Assembly: GCA_900095095.1 (NCBI GenBank)
Contig: FMBT01000347.1
Location: forward strand, 62,001-126,000
Direction: 5' to 3'
DNA from: Fragilariopsis cylindrus CCMP1102
Lineage: Eukaryota > Bacillariophyta > Bacillariophyceae > Bacillariales > Bacillariaceae
DNA: 64,000 nt
Shown: positions 31,848-44,995 of the stretch, one piece after another
Position numbering within the stretch: the first letter of the stretch is position 1
How the letters are laid out: every line of letters starts with the position of its first letter
Notes under the pieces: model-generated
What the model was told of the DNA's origin: nothing
What the model saw: the letters and a program-made list of their open reading frames with translations, nothing else
The model's database searches: none
Made by a program: the position numbers and the translations under genes

Positions 31848-34800
31848 ATGTCTCCCCTTTCATGGAAGGAGGCGAGGAGTCGTCTACGGCACTCGTTGGA
31901 AAACTACCTACAGACAGACATCAATAAAGTTCATAGTTCGCAAACTAGTAGTACAGAATCAACAACACCCATATTCGTTTCGTTCTGGGTCAAGAGGGAT
32001 TTCGATCTTACTTTCGGGGCTATTGGTTCATCGGTTGCCCTTTTGGTCATAGCAATTTACTTCTACATAAGCAACGACAACGACAGTCAACAATATCGCA
32101 ACCCATATTCGTCGTCACAAGTCGTGGGTGCTGCTATCATATTTTTCACATCGCTCTTTAGTATTTGGCTTGTCGTGCGGTATCGATATTCTTTTTCACA
32201 TGGGACAGACAATTTAAAACGAAGAATGATAAATAAATTTGTAAAGGAACTTCAAGAACAAGAAGGACGATGTCGGACGACGGATGTAGAAATAAATACA
32301 AATCGATCGTCAACAGAACGTGATAAGGATAATGATAGTGATGGTATTGATCTAGTGGGAACCTCCTTAACTGGTATATATCCTGTGTATCGACTAAGTA
32401 GTGGTGATGGTGTTATTGGTCAAGGATCTTGGAGTCGCGTTCCAACGCTACTTTTGGTGGAAGGAGATCGTATAGCTCTTCAGGTTGGTGATCTTGCACC
32501 AGCGAAATGCCGAGTACTAGAAGGGAAGAAATCTATGACTGTCTTCGAATCAGGAGATAAAATTACATTGGATATTTCTTGCGGAGAAAGTGTTGGGTCG
32601 TTAGTTGGGAAAATAAGTAAGGGAAGAACGACTCTACCAACGCACGATTCCGATGCATGGTTAAGATTATGCAACGATGTACGTATTTTTGAGGTGGTCG
32701 AAACTCCGCTAGAAGCCTTCCTTCGAGAACCACAACACGAATCAAAGAAACCTCAATTGTACCGGCAGCTAAATGCGGTCCGAGATGTGCTATCATTAGT
32801 AGCAATTTCATCCTTCTTGTTAACAACTGCAGTGCTCTTGGGACGATATCAACAATTTTCGTCGAACATTTATTACTTACTACCATCTCCAATTCTCGCT
32901 GCGATTGGAACATCTCCATTCATCGGACCGGGTTGTTTGATAATCATCGAAGCCTTGGGAACAGCAAGAGTCCTAGCCTCGTATCATCCCGTGGCCAGTC
33001 GAGTGAGAATGGAAAGCTCCTCAGATGTGGTATCTGATACCGTCAATGTAGATATTATCATTATTCGTTACTTTCTTGCCACTCTATCCAATCGCCTATC
33101 TCTTCAAGATCTAGGCGAGAATCTTGACCGAATATTGCAAGCTATCTTCTGTCGGAACAGGTGGGGCAAAATGGGAGGCAGGTCGCCATTGGTATGGGTT
33201 CCTCCTGCATCACTAAACCTATTGGAAAAGTTGGGAGTAGCCACAAGCTTTACTCTGGTCGATGACGAATTAGTGTGCGAGCCACAAGCTATTCCTCAGC
33301 AACTGTTGATCCCTTCGGGGAAAGGGTTGAAACTACTAGATTTATGCCCTACTTATGAAGATGAAAGTGATGACGAAAGCGAGGCTCCAGATTCCTCTTC
33401 GGTAGAATTTAGACGGAATAGAAATCGATCGTTTGACGAAGAAATTAATTGTGATTCCGATTCCGATTCGGACGAAGGTCTTATGAGAGATCATCATCAT
33501 GTCCCTTCTCGCCGAAAAAATAGAAGACGTATACTCCGAAAGACCTTTCGTATGGGTACTCAGAGGGCGAAAGAAGAAGCAGAAGGAGATGACTTGGACT
33601 CGGAACTTGCCAACCACGAAGTGCAATTTGAAGATCCAAATTGGTGGCAACATCTCCCCTCCCTAAAATGCATCGGTCTTGCGTGTCTCCTAGTAGATCA
33701 GAAAAATGAACAGCCAGTCAGGAGAGTTGGGTATTCTTCACAGGCGGAGAACGAAGAAGACGTTTTGTCTACTAATGGTCAGGATCTAGAGGTATGCAAG
33801 ATAAAACTCGTTAATCTTGTCTGCAAAGAACGAAATAGTATGCAACTTAGATCATTTGCACAATGCATCGGTTTGTCTACAAAAGCAAACGTCTCAGGGA
33901 GTAAAGGGGACCAAAGTCCCTTCATTGAAAAAAATCGTCTACATGTTGTTAATGTAGAAAAATTGAGAGAGAGGCTTAAGATAGATTCTCACGAAAGAGG
34001 ATCAGAAGAATCAAGGTGGTGGGGTTTGCTACGTGCGGATTCTACTTCTGTGGTCGTACAAGATAGCCGCTCCGGTGCGTATCAGCTTTTGACAGTAGGG
34101 GAGCCAACGGTGGTTACCCGCATGTGTCACGAGGCCTGGCAGGGTGAAAATTCTACCATACTTCCTCTCGCATCTCATGATAGGTCAACAATTTTAGAAA
34201 CGAGTGATAGCTGGAAACTTGCAGACTTAGATGTGGAAGCTTTCAGCTATGCACCGATACCACATACCTTCGAACAACGAATCTCAGGAAACTCAAATTC
34301 AACAGTACGTAGACATCTCGTTATGGATTTTCTGTACAAAGATCCAAGTATGAATGTAATGATTCTTTTCTGTCTTTATTTAAATGCTTTGCTAAACTGT
34401 GCACAATTTCTCTTTGAATTTCCAGTCTTATTTGCTGGATAATTATCCTCGGAGTGAGAATTTATTACCTTTGCAAAAAGACAAAGGAGCGTCAACCGAA
34501 TGGTCGATGCTGCAAAACCAAATCTTCCTAGGTATGCTAGGGTCTCTCGTTATTCCCAGATCTGAAACTCAGGGATTGTTGCGTACGTTGCAAGATGCTG
34601 GTGTCAGATTTGTATACTTCTCGCCCCGAAATATGAGAAGCAAAAGGAGATTGCATCACAGATGGGGATTGATGTAGCTTGGAATTGCGCCATATCCTTA
34701 AGAACGCTTGTTCAAGGTGAGGAAGATAAGCATAGAATGATTTCAAACTATGCTGACTGGGACGTTAACGCAAAACTGCCTCATGGTATTGAAAGTGTCC

Positions 34801-36085
34801 GAAAGCACCTCAAAGATGTCGATAACGTTCCGCTATTGGTCAGTTTATTCACGGATGCAACAAAGGATACAACTACAGAAATGGTAAGAAATATGCATGT
34901 CTCAATAATCATTTCGCAACGTCGGTAACGTTTCATGCTTCTATTTATTGTATCTTATGGTTGTGCCAAACTTTTTTGTAAAAGATCGATATATTCCAGG
35001 AATACCACGATACAGTAATTGCTGTCGGACTTTCACACTTACCCAGAAATTCGAAGATATTTAGTACGGCGGACCTGGCCATCGGAGTGGACGTCCTAAG
35101 TGAATGTTTAGTAGAAACGAACGAAGAAAACTTCAATTACGACAGCCTACTTCCTTCAGAAGTGATTTTCTCATCCGCCATATCTTCTCATTGCTGCGCT
35201 TTTCGTGTTCACGGAATCTCCTCTATTGAACACATGCCAACAATCCTTGCACAGGGACGCGCATCTCTGGCAGCTGCTACCTCTGCATCAATCTTCTTCC
35301 TACATGGCTATCTCTCGTTTACTCTCTACGTGTTCTTCACTGTCTGCTCTGTGGCTACAACTCTTCCATTTGTACCCATTCTTGGATCAGCCTTGTACAT
35401 GCTTATCATTCTTCCTCTAGTTGGCTTTCCTATGACCATGAGCGATCCTGATAAGCGTTCCATGCAGCAGGTGCCCCCCAAGAATGATATTTCGGTCAGC
35501 TTTGGGAAGAGAGAAGGCAAAATGTTTCGCATTGTGTCGTTGCTAAAAGCACTTCCTCAGGCAATACTGCCGCAGTTGCTTTATTTAATTGCATATGGTG
35601 AATTGATGATCGAGCACGAACCTGATCTTATCCAGCTCAAGTGCTCGTCCAATCTTGTTCCAGGAAATTGGGCTTCTGTGATACGATGTAGTGAATTGAG
35701 TGACCATTCGGGAGTTGCTCGAGATTATGCTGTGGCACTAAGTCTCGCTGAGCTAGCGTTTCTGACTGTTGTAACATCTGCAACCTTTATATACAGAACT
35801 CTACCCATTTATGAAGATCCTCCTTGGAGGAGGAATCATCTGTGGGCAATATCTGTTTTGGTTGCCTTTATTGCGATTGCTATATATCTTTTGCTTACTA
35901 TTGAACGTGGGACTTTTTCGTTGCTTCCGTGGTACTATTTCCTATTGGCTTTTTTTGTTATGCCATTGATATGCTTATTTTGGAACGAATACTTGAAAAG
36001 ATACGAGAAGAGTGTTCTAGATCGAGCAGAGAAGCTACGACGTTTGCAATTTGAGACGCGACTGGGAATGTGGAGCCCTAAATAA
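31848..36085 (+). CDS. TMEM94/ERMA homologue, P-type-ATPase-like membrane protein
   Basis: Exons 31848-34355, 34426-34883 and 34985-36085, with one missing base near 34637, give about 1355 residues, almost the length of the animal protein. The start is the first ATG, MSPLSWKEARSRL. Hallmarks shared with animal TMEM94, recalled from general knowledge, are VEGDRIALQVGD, FEDPNWWQHLPSLKCIGLACLL, GQIFLGML-like FLGMLGSL, VRFVYFSPRN, MGIDVAWNCAISL, DNVPLLVSLFTDAT and the C-terminus LQFETRLGMWSP. About ten membrane segments flank a large cytosolic region. The animal protein has been reported as an ER magnesium-uptake transporter. P-type catalytic motifs are strongly altered here: the phosphorylation site region reads LVDDELVCEP and the GDGxND region reads VGLSHLPRN. 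The first intron donor, GTAATG, is weak. Confidence 0.85.
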
Positions 36086-37748
36086 TTATAATTAAACTAT
36101 AATGTAAATACATCAACCCGAAGTGTCAAAAAAGTAAGTATGCAATCCATGAATCTGCTGTTGAGATGTTTTTGGCTAAGTTAACGGAATTATCCCCTAG
36201 AAAAAATATATGCAAACCACCATTATTCTGTCTTGAGATTAGACATTATCAAATTATCACAAAAGTTTGCTCATTGCTGGTAGTACAGGAGGAGATCCAA
36301 TGGTCGTTCTCACAGACTGATCTGTATTTCTAGTTACATGTGCAAGAAGAAATTGTAAACATAACGTTAGTAGTAATATTCTTCCTTGTGTTTTTCATTT
36401 TTGTTTAGATTCTGCAAGTTGAAAGTGTGAGAAGATGTGGGAGTAGGACACGAGTCACTAGTGAAAGACCATGTAGTTACAAGTAGACTTACACCCTCTA
36501 TATAGTGATTAAGCTCACTCTTAATTACTTAATGCACAGTTTAGCGGATACACAGGTGAGCATATGGGGTCTTTGTGTCTTCTTGAGACCAAGGCTTTAT
36601 TTCTGTTTTCACTGTGGAAGGATAATTCGAAAGGGCGTCACAGGACTGTGTCTGAGCTGTGGCTTCTCTATAGCTACACCATCAATCAGCATCATGGATC
36701 ATACCTTGGAGCCTCATCTTGAAATTGCCATAGAGATAACTACAAACTGAAAAGACAAGAGAAGACGACAGAATATCTATAGGGATAAGAGCTTAATCAA
36801 AATGCAACATATTAAGACAGTAAAGACTTAGTTAAAACTGTCATATTGACAGGAAAAGAGAAGAGCAGTAAAGTAACGCTGCTATGGAAAAACAAACAGC
36901 TTGCTCAAGTAGATTAACATGATAATCAATGTAAAAACAATGGAGGCAAAGTCAACAGTAGAGATCATCAATGCAAGTGCAAATATTGTTCAAAACCTGT
37001 TTTAGTAATCAAGGCAACAAAGGCAAAACTAGTAGTAGACTAGACGTGACAGTAACTAATCCAGGATGGCCATCTCAATAGTTAGTTCTCACCCAACTAG
37101 ATTCAAGGATGTGAAATCAGTTTGCATATGAAATTCTTCCCCTACACATTAAAGTAAGTATATATCACACATACCTACTATTACTTTTCTACAAGACTAA
37201 CAGCCGCTACTCCATATCAGAAAGAAGTCAATAACATTATAGTCTTACAAATTGATTCATCTGATGCATACTCCACCTTTTTCTCTAGATAATAATTGAG
37301 ATAACATACTACGTAACTTTATTTAGTACTGTAGCGTAGTGCGTTGCTTTTATTTCACACATTTGTGTGAACACGATTGATTTATTCTTTTGCTGTATAA
37401 AAATTGCCGCCCCGCTTTTAGTTTTTAATGATTTTCTTTCCCGTGCTAGGTCACACGAGATTGATTTTCACGACAACAACTGACAACGGTAAAAAATAAA
37501 TAACCACTCCGGGAAAAAATAACAACGGTCAGAAATCTCAACGAGCAAAATCTTAATTTTGCTCGAAAGATCACGCCACCATCAAGCAAAAAGCAAAAAG
37601 AAGAAAAAATCCGTGTTTCGTAGCAAAAATCATTCGATCACTCGATCCACTCACAAATTGGAAAGAAGAGCTAGTAATCAAACTAGTAACTAACAACGGT
37701 AAGCAATAACTTCCAACAGATCTATTCAACAACTACCAAGCAGCAAAG
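36086..37748. other. Long intergenic region, no gene recognised
   Basis: This is 1.66 kb between two same-strand genes. An 81-codon frame at 36505-36750 has Cys pairs but no family resemblance and no splice support. The last 250 bp, A-rich, should include the topoisomerase promoter and leader. Confidence 0.55.
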
Positions 37749-40700
37749 ATGGCAGCCATTGAAGATGATATCAGTATGATCGGATACGAAGAATCAGACT
37801 TTGAAGTCGAAAGCGACGACGACGACGATAGCTTTATGATGGTCGACGAAGAAAACAAGAAGAGCATGGCGCCCAAGTCTACTAAAGGCAAGAAGGCAGC
37901 CTCCTCCTCCTCCAACAAAGGTAAAAACAACAGGAAGAATCCCATCTTATCTCCAAGAACCGAAGGTGCTGGTAATGTTCCAAAATCATCGGCAACAACA
38001 ACAACTGCCAAAGGAACAACCAAAAACGCCAAGAAGAAGACAGTCGAAGAGACGTACCAGAAGAAATCGCAACTCGAGCATATTCTTCTTCGTCCTGATA
38101 CCTACATTGGATCAGTTGAGCCAATGACGGAACAAATGTTTATCTACGATGAAGTTGAGGATGCTATTATCAACAAAACAATTACGTACACACCTGGTCT
38201 TTACAAGATCTTTGACGAAAGTAAGTTCTAATTTCGATTTGATTTGATTTGATTTGATTTGATTTGATTTGATTTGATTCATCCATTCGCAAAGAAGAAG
38301 AAAGGAGAAACAATGACCTACCATATTATAACGAGATAGGATCGACTTCTCAATATTCGCTAACTTACTTTTCCCCCTGTCTTTCTTCTTCTTCTTCTTC
38401 TTCTTCTCTTCCTTCTTGTCTTACTTCCCCATCTACCGCAAACCCAAGTCATTGTCAATGCCGCCGACAACAAACAACGTGACGAGAACATGGACAGACT
38501 TGATGTTACTATTGACGAAGACAATAATTCGATCTCTGTCAAGAATAACGGAAAAGGTATCCCCGTCGTTCGTCATGGTGAACACGATTGTTACGTTCCA
38601 ACTTTGCTATTCGGTAATTTATTGACTGGGTCGAACTTTGACGACAACGAGAAGAAGACGACAGGAGGCCGTAACGGTTACGGTGCAAAATTGGCCAACA
38701 TTTTTAGTACCAAATTCATTGTTGAATGTGTAGATGTCGAAATGGAAAGAAATTTCAACAAACATTCACGAAAAACATGGGACACGCCAGTGAACCCATC
38801 ATCAAGAATATCACGGCTAATGAAAGGAAGAAGGGGGATTATACTCAAATCACGTTCTCACCTGAACTTTCTCGATTCAAAATGACATCGCTCGACAAGG
38901 ATACTGTTGGACTTCTCTCGAAGCGTGCATACGATATTGCGGGTAGCATGGCAAACAGTAAGGGTAAGAAGTTATCGGTGACTCTTAATGGGAAGAAGGT
39001 GAGTTATCATATTATACATAAAATTACGCGTGTGTGTGTGTGGTGTGGTGTGTGTGTGTGTGTGTGTGTATGTGTGTATGTGTGTATGTGTGTGTGTATC
39101 GACAATGAAACTGGCATGGAATTCTTCGTCCAACAAATATATACAATAATTCCTCACACGTGATTTGATAATATTAACTCATATTTATTAATTATTGTCC
39201 ATAGTTACCTATCAAATCCTTCCAAGATTACATCAAGATCTTCAGGGGTGTCAATCCACCATGTGCTTTCGAAAGGGTTGACGACAAGTGGGAGGTTGGC
39301 GTTTCTCATTCGGAGGATGGAAGTCCGATGCAAATTTCATTCGTTAACGCGATCTGTACCTCGAAAGGAGGTACCCACGTGTCTTTTGTTGCTGATAAAA
39401 TCGCAATGTCTCTTGCTAAAGCCGTCGAGAAGAAGAACAAGGGTGGGACAAAGATTAGTAATAATCAAATCAAGAATCATTTGTGCATCTTTGTAAATGC
39501 ACTTGTAGAAAATCCGACCTTCGACAGTCAGACCAAGGACCATTTGACCAATCGTAAAAATTGCTATAAAGATGAATGTGAACTCTCCGATAAATTCCTC
39601 AAAGCAGCTTGTTCTGCGAAGGGTGAAATCTTGGACAGTATTCTTTCGTTTGCGATGTTTAAGGCCAAAAAAGAGCTCAAGAAAACTGGAGGAAGCAAGA
39701 AAATTAAACTAACTGGTATCCAAAAGGTAAGAACAGTACAACACACGAAATACAATGCATAAATTCCTTTTTTTCTTTTTCCGCGTGGACGGTATCATAT
39801 CACATCATGTACATCGTATCAAATAATGTCTTACCGTACTTCTATTCCTGTCGCTTAATAGCTTGATGATGCGAATCGCGCAGGATCGAAAGATTCGCTC
39901 AAGTGTACATTGATACTTACGGAGGGAGACTCAGCCAAGTCCCTGGCTATGTCAGGTCTTTCGGTCATCGGACGTGACCATTATGGTGTGTATCCTCTGA
40001 AAGGAAAACCTTTGAATGTACGAGACGCTAGCCATACTCAGGTCATGAAGAATGAAGAAATCAAGAATGTCATCGAAATTCTTGGTCTCAAGCATGGTGT
40101 GGTATACGACGAAACCAACCTCAAGACACTTCGGTACGGGCACCTCATGATAATGGCAGATCAAGATCACGACGGGTCGCATATCAAAGGTCTGATTATC
40201 AACTTTCTCCATACTTTCTGTAAGTTACAACCAGATGATGACTACCACTAGCTACTACAATCGTTTCCATTCATTTGAATACATGATGAAATAGAAGAAG
40301 AAAAAGACACTAACACAATTTTTGTATGCTTTATTTTTTCAACACTAACTGATAACTTACTTATTAGGGCCATCTTTGTTGGACATTCCTGGATTCCTTC
40401 AGCAATTCATTACGCCAATTGTCAAGGTGACGAAAGGGAAGAAGTCGGAGACGTTCTTTACTATTCCCCAGTACGAAGAGTGGAAGGAGGAAACCGGAAA
40501 TAATGGGAAAGGATGGAAAATCAAATATTATAAGGGTCTCGGTACATCGACTGCCGCTGATGCGAAAGAATATTTCAGTAACCTTGACCTTCATGAGGTA
40601 GGATTCGAAAGAATTTCTTTGGATGTCAAGGAGGAGGAGGAAGTAGCAGCAATGGCAATCGATCCTCTCGAATTTGATGGGCAGGAGCAGGACAACGGAA

Positions 40701-43152
40701 ACAAAATATTAGTTCCTGATAAGTCCACATCTTACGGAGACGGCCTTATTGATATGGTCTTTAACAAGAAACGTGCCAATGATCGAAAGGATTGGCTCCA
40801 ACAATTCGAAAAGGATACCTACCTCAACTATTCAGATGCACAAAAAGGCGCGGGAGTGAAGTACTCCCAGTTCATCAATGAAGAATACATCCTTTTTAGT
40901 AGAGCTGACTGCGAACGCTCTATTCCCCACGTAATGGATGGTTTCAAACCTTCTCAACGAAAGGTGTTGTTTGCCTGCTTCAAGCGTAAGCTCAAGGACG
41001 AGATCAAAGTGGCGCAATTATCCGGCTACATCGGTGAGCATTCTGCCTATCATCATGGTGAGGCATCGTTACACACAACGATTATCAATATGGCACAAAC
41101 CTATGTGGGTTCTAACAATATCAATCTATTGACTCCATCTGGTCAATTCGGTACTCGCCGCATGGGCGGTAAGGACCACGCCTCCCCCCGTTACATTTTC
41201 ACTATGTTGGAAAAAATTACGCGAGCTATTTTCCACCCTGATGATGATGAACTTCTCAACTACCTACATGATGATGGTGTATCGATTGAGCCTGATTACT
41301 ATATGCCAGTAATCCCTATGGTTTTGGTGAACGGATCGGATGGAATTGGAACCGGTTGGTCATCGAAGGTCCCGAACTATGATCCTCGTCAATCATTTCC
41401 AATATCCGCAAGATGATCAAGGGAGAGCCAGTAGTGAAAATGGATCCGTTTTACAGTGGGTTCTCGGGTAAGATCAAACCTGAGGGAGATGGAAAATACA
41501 GTGTGCACGGAATCATCGAGAGAGAAGATGACGAAACTCTACTTATCAGCGAGTTACCCGTCAGAGGCTGGACACAAGACTGCAAGATTGCCCTCGAAAA
41601 AATGATCGTTTCCGAAAAACCTGGAGTCACTCCGGAAATCAAAGACTTTGCGGAAAACCATACGGATACCACGGTTAGTTTTACTATTACGGCCGACAAA
41701 GCTTCGATTGATAAGTGGGAGAAACTACCTAAGGGTGGATTATACGCCAAATTCAAGCTCATTTCCTCAACTTCCACCACTAATATGCACCTTTACGACA
41801 ACGAAAGGAAGATCGTAAAGTATGAACAACCTGAAAATATCTTGGAATCCTTTTTCGGAACTCGAATGGAATTTTACGTGAAGAGAAAAGCGCTGTTAGT
41901 CAAGAAACTCCACCAGGAACAGAAGATGCTATCGAACAAGGCCCGATTCGTTGATGAAGTTTGTAATAGGACATTAGTGGTTTCCAATCGCAAGAAGACT
42001 GAATTACTGAAAGAGCTTCAATCGAGTGGATACGATCTATTCGATAAGACAAATAATGGAAGCAATCATGATTCCGACGATGACGAAGATGAAGAAGATT
42101 CGACCTCTACTTCGGATCTTTCAAAAGGCTACGACTACTTGTTGGGTATGAGAATTATGGTAAGTACTGAAGTAGTCATTGACGACATATGTTACACATT
42201 TATCATTTGGTTGTATTGTTGATTATTCTTTGTTACCACTGCATCTCACTCTTTCTTTCTGTTTCTCCATTTATTTGAATTAATCTTACTCTGTATCTAT
42301 GTAGGCCTTGACTTATGAAAAAGCGGAGCTTCTTCGAAAGCAACTTGCTGAAAGAACTGCAGAGCTTGAAAAGCTTGAAGCGAAAACACCTAGCGAGATT
42401 TGGTGTGAGGACCTTGATGCAATCGAGGTGGCTTTGAAAGAAAGAGATGAAGAGATTCTCCAAGCAGAAGTAAACGAAGTGAACGCCCAGAAGAAGACAG
42501 CAAAGAGACAAAAAGCGAAAACGGCAGCTACGAAAAAGAAGACCCAGAAAAAAAGAAAAAAGATGATTGGGATAGCGATGACGAAGACGAAGATGAAGAA
42601 ATGGTCGTTGTTGTCAAAAAGAAACCAGCTCCCCGAGCAAGAAAACCAGCAGCAGCAAAGAAAGCTCCAGCTCCTAAGAAGATAATTAATGTTGATGATG
42701 ACGATGAGGCTGTCGTCGACGTTGAAATGAAAGAAGCTGAAGTTGTAGTTAGAAAGAAACCAGCTCCCAAAGCAAGAAAACCAGCAGCAAAGAAAGCTTC
42801 TAAGCCACTGAAGATAATTGACGTCGACGTCGATGATGAGGCAGTCGACGATGATATCAAGAACTTAAAGAAGAGACCTTCTCCTAAAGCCAAAGCCAAG
42901 TTACCTGCGAAGAAGAAAGTAGCAGTAGCAAAGAAAAAGATCTTGGAAATTGAATCAGAAGAAGAGGCGGACTGGGATGATGAATCTGAGTCAGAGTCGG
43001 ATTTGTCTGATGCGGAAATGGCTCAAGCTTCAGCTCCAGCTCCAAAACGCGCAACCCGTGTTAGAGCAAAAAAGGCGACCACATACACCTTCGAGGAGGA
43101 CGACGATGATTCTTTTATGGCCGAATCAGACTCGGACGATGAAGACTTTTAA
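37749..43152 (+). CDS. DNA topoisomerase II (six exons)
   Basis: Exons are 37749-38220, 38449-38998, 39205-39726, 39862-40219, 40368-42159 and 42305-43152. With one missing base each near 38743, 41390 and 42535 they give about 1514 residues. The enzyme passes one duplex through a double-strand break and is needed for chromosome segregation in the nucleus. Visible parts are the ATPase start QLEHILLRPDTYIGSVE; DEIIVNAADNKQRD across the first junction; the ATP-binding TGGRNGYGAKLANIFSTKF; the TOPRIM EGDSAKSLAMSGL and MADQDHDGSHIKGL; and FWPSLLDIPGF. The catalytic Tyr region is QFGTRRMGGKDHASPRYIF. The N-terminus is acidic, and the C-terminal 200 residues are a Lys/Ala-rich and acidic tail with repeated KKPAP-RKPAA units. 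All introns have good GT..AG sites. Confidence 0.95.
38236..38279 (+). repeat. (GATTT)n pentanucleotide repeat
   Basis: Nearly nine perfect GATTT units lie in the first intron of the topoisomerase II gene. A CTT-rich pyrimidine tract follows near 38383-38420, before the acceptor. Confidence 0.95.
39031..39101 (+). repeat. (TG)n microsatellite
   Basis: TG/TATG dinucleotide-rich run in the second intron of the topoisomerase II gene. Confidence 0.95.
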
Positions 43153-43427
43153 ATACAAGACCTTAGAAACATGTCTAATCTTATTCTATTGAGACAAATA
43201 AATTACATTTACATAATCAACCATTTATTTTGAAATCGCCATATCTTTTTTCTCTTATTCTTCAACAAAACGGAAAAGGATAGCTTAGGTCTCTTATCTT
43301 AAATAAACTATTCCTAAGAAAGTAGTCTAAAAATTGATCTACGTGCATTTTTGTTTGAATTTTATCTTATTTTTCTTTTTGGTAATTTTAAATTCGTGTG
43401 TTTTTTCTTTCATTAATTTTCTATTCC

Positions 43428-44377
43428 TTAACGCTTGACCCATTGCGGTTTCTTTCGTGCCTTAAGATGTCCAATCTTTTTCCGTTCAACCTTACGAGGA
43501 TCTCTTGTCAGGTATCCCAACCGTTTGAGTGGCGGACGATACACGTCGGGATTGTAATGATTCAAGGCTCTCGCCAACCCGTGTCGAATAGCTCCAGCTT
43601 GTCCTCTCAAACCACCACCTTCGACCGTTGCAGTTACATCGAACCGACCAAGGGTTTCAGTCGCAGCCAAGGCCTCTAAAATTAATTCTCTATCAGAAGT
43701 ACGCTCGAAGTAATCAACAAAGTCTTTCCGGTTAACGACAACATTTCCGAATCCAGGTTGGATCCATACCCTAGCTGAGGCTGTTTTGCGTCCACCACGA
43801 CCATAGGCCCGACCTCGTTCGTCTATAATCGATCGACGTATGGGAGCCTTTGCGTTATTAAGCCATCGTTTTCGTCGTTCGTCTTCCTCCTGCTGAATTT
43901 CTCGTACTCTATCGGCTAGTTCGACTTCTTCCTCGTGCCATGTTGACGTCGCTGCTGCTGATGATGTCGCTGATGAATTGTTCGTACCGTTGGTAGTCAA
44001 GGATGAATTGGGGTTGCCATCTAATTCAGTGTAGTCTTCATCGTAATCGTCTCGGTAGTTACCAAATTCTAAGGAAACCGCGTGAGATCTCCATTTTCGC
44101 TTTGAATCGACGTCGATTTCGTCTTGTTTTGTTGGAGGACGTCTCAACGACATGTCCGAAAACTGTCGAACAAAAACACTATCAAATTTTCATGATCACT
44201 ATAATTATTGTTATATGTTGTTTTCATCGAAAGCGATGATGGTGACGGTGACGATCTAGCCGTAACTAGCATGATACTACGGTGCTGTATTTGTGGTGTT
44301 TGTAGTTGTCCAAACTGTTTCAACGCGACAGAGAAGAGTTGCCGACGTTGACCGCCGGAATATAACCGGTTCATCAT
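43428..44377 (-). CDS. Mitochondrial ribosomal protein uS9 (S9)
   Basis: The S9 domain is unmistakable: GRGGRKTASARVWIQPGFG, FDVTATVEGGGLRGQAGAIRHGLARAL and the C-terminal KARKKPQWVKR, whose basic tail reaches the ribosomal P-site. The frame of the domain opens at the ATG at 44153, starting MSLRRPPTKQ, without a targeting peptide. Another frame from 44377 begins MMNRLYSGGQRRQLFSVALK, an Arg-rich amphipathic helix typical of a mitochondrial presequence. The two frames join near 44155 if one base is added, the same type of break as elsewhere. The product would be 316 residues. Diatom plastid genomes usually carry their own rps9, so a nuclear copy is more likely mitochondrial. The upstream part is less certain than the domain. 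Confidence 0.85.
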
Positions 44378-44995
44378 CTAGCTAGATGCACTTGTTTTAA
44401 AATACTGTACAACCTTACTACTCGAGGTCCAAGGTCGAGACTGGTCGATCTAATGCTTCAGTTCGTTGGCGATACAGTAGAACAGACTTCGGTTGCTCTG
44501 ATGTCGACTTGTACTTCTACAGGTGTAATTTAACTAACGTTATCACTTTTTGCAAGTTGTTTACCACGTTTAAACGTGCAATACGCAATAACACCATTAT
44601 CAAAGCTATCATGTCAGCTATTTTGCAGGTCAAACAGTCCGTCCGTCGAATTAAAAATGGAGAGAAAATTAAAATAAATTTCCCATCTCCCCCGATAAAA
44701 AATATAAAAATTAGTTTCTTTTCCCTCATCATAGTAGCTAAAATCACACATTTTAATGCTACACTTATATACACATGCATACAATACAGCCATAGCTAGA
44801 TCTAGTATAGCATACTATTATCTGTACATTTTGTACGACCTAGACTACATACTACTGGTATTATATCATGACTACCAGAATGAAAATAATGAAAATTTAC
44901 ATGGAATATGTAGATTTTATTTTATTGGTTCCCCATCATTGTTACACATATTCCCTATGGCGATCTCTCCTCCCCTAAAACTCTTACCCGCATTC
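44378..44995. other. Intergenic region between two minus-strand genes
   Basis: This lies downstream of the TRIP13 gene and upstream of the S9 gene. It is AT-rich with no supported gene; short frames on both strands near 44509-44799 are not convincing. Confidence 0.6.

Noticed and set aside
36505-36750. 81-codon frame with Cys pairs resembling a zinc motif
   Set aside because: Cys spacing (CFHCG..CLSCG) is suggestive, but there is no surrounding domain, no splice support and the context is non-coding.
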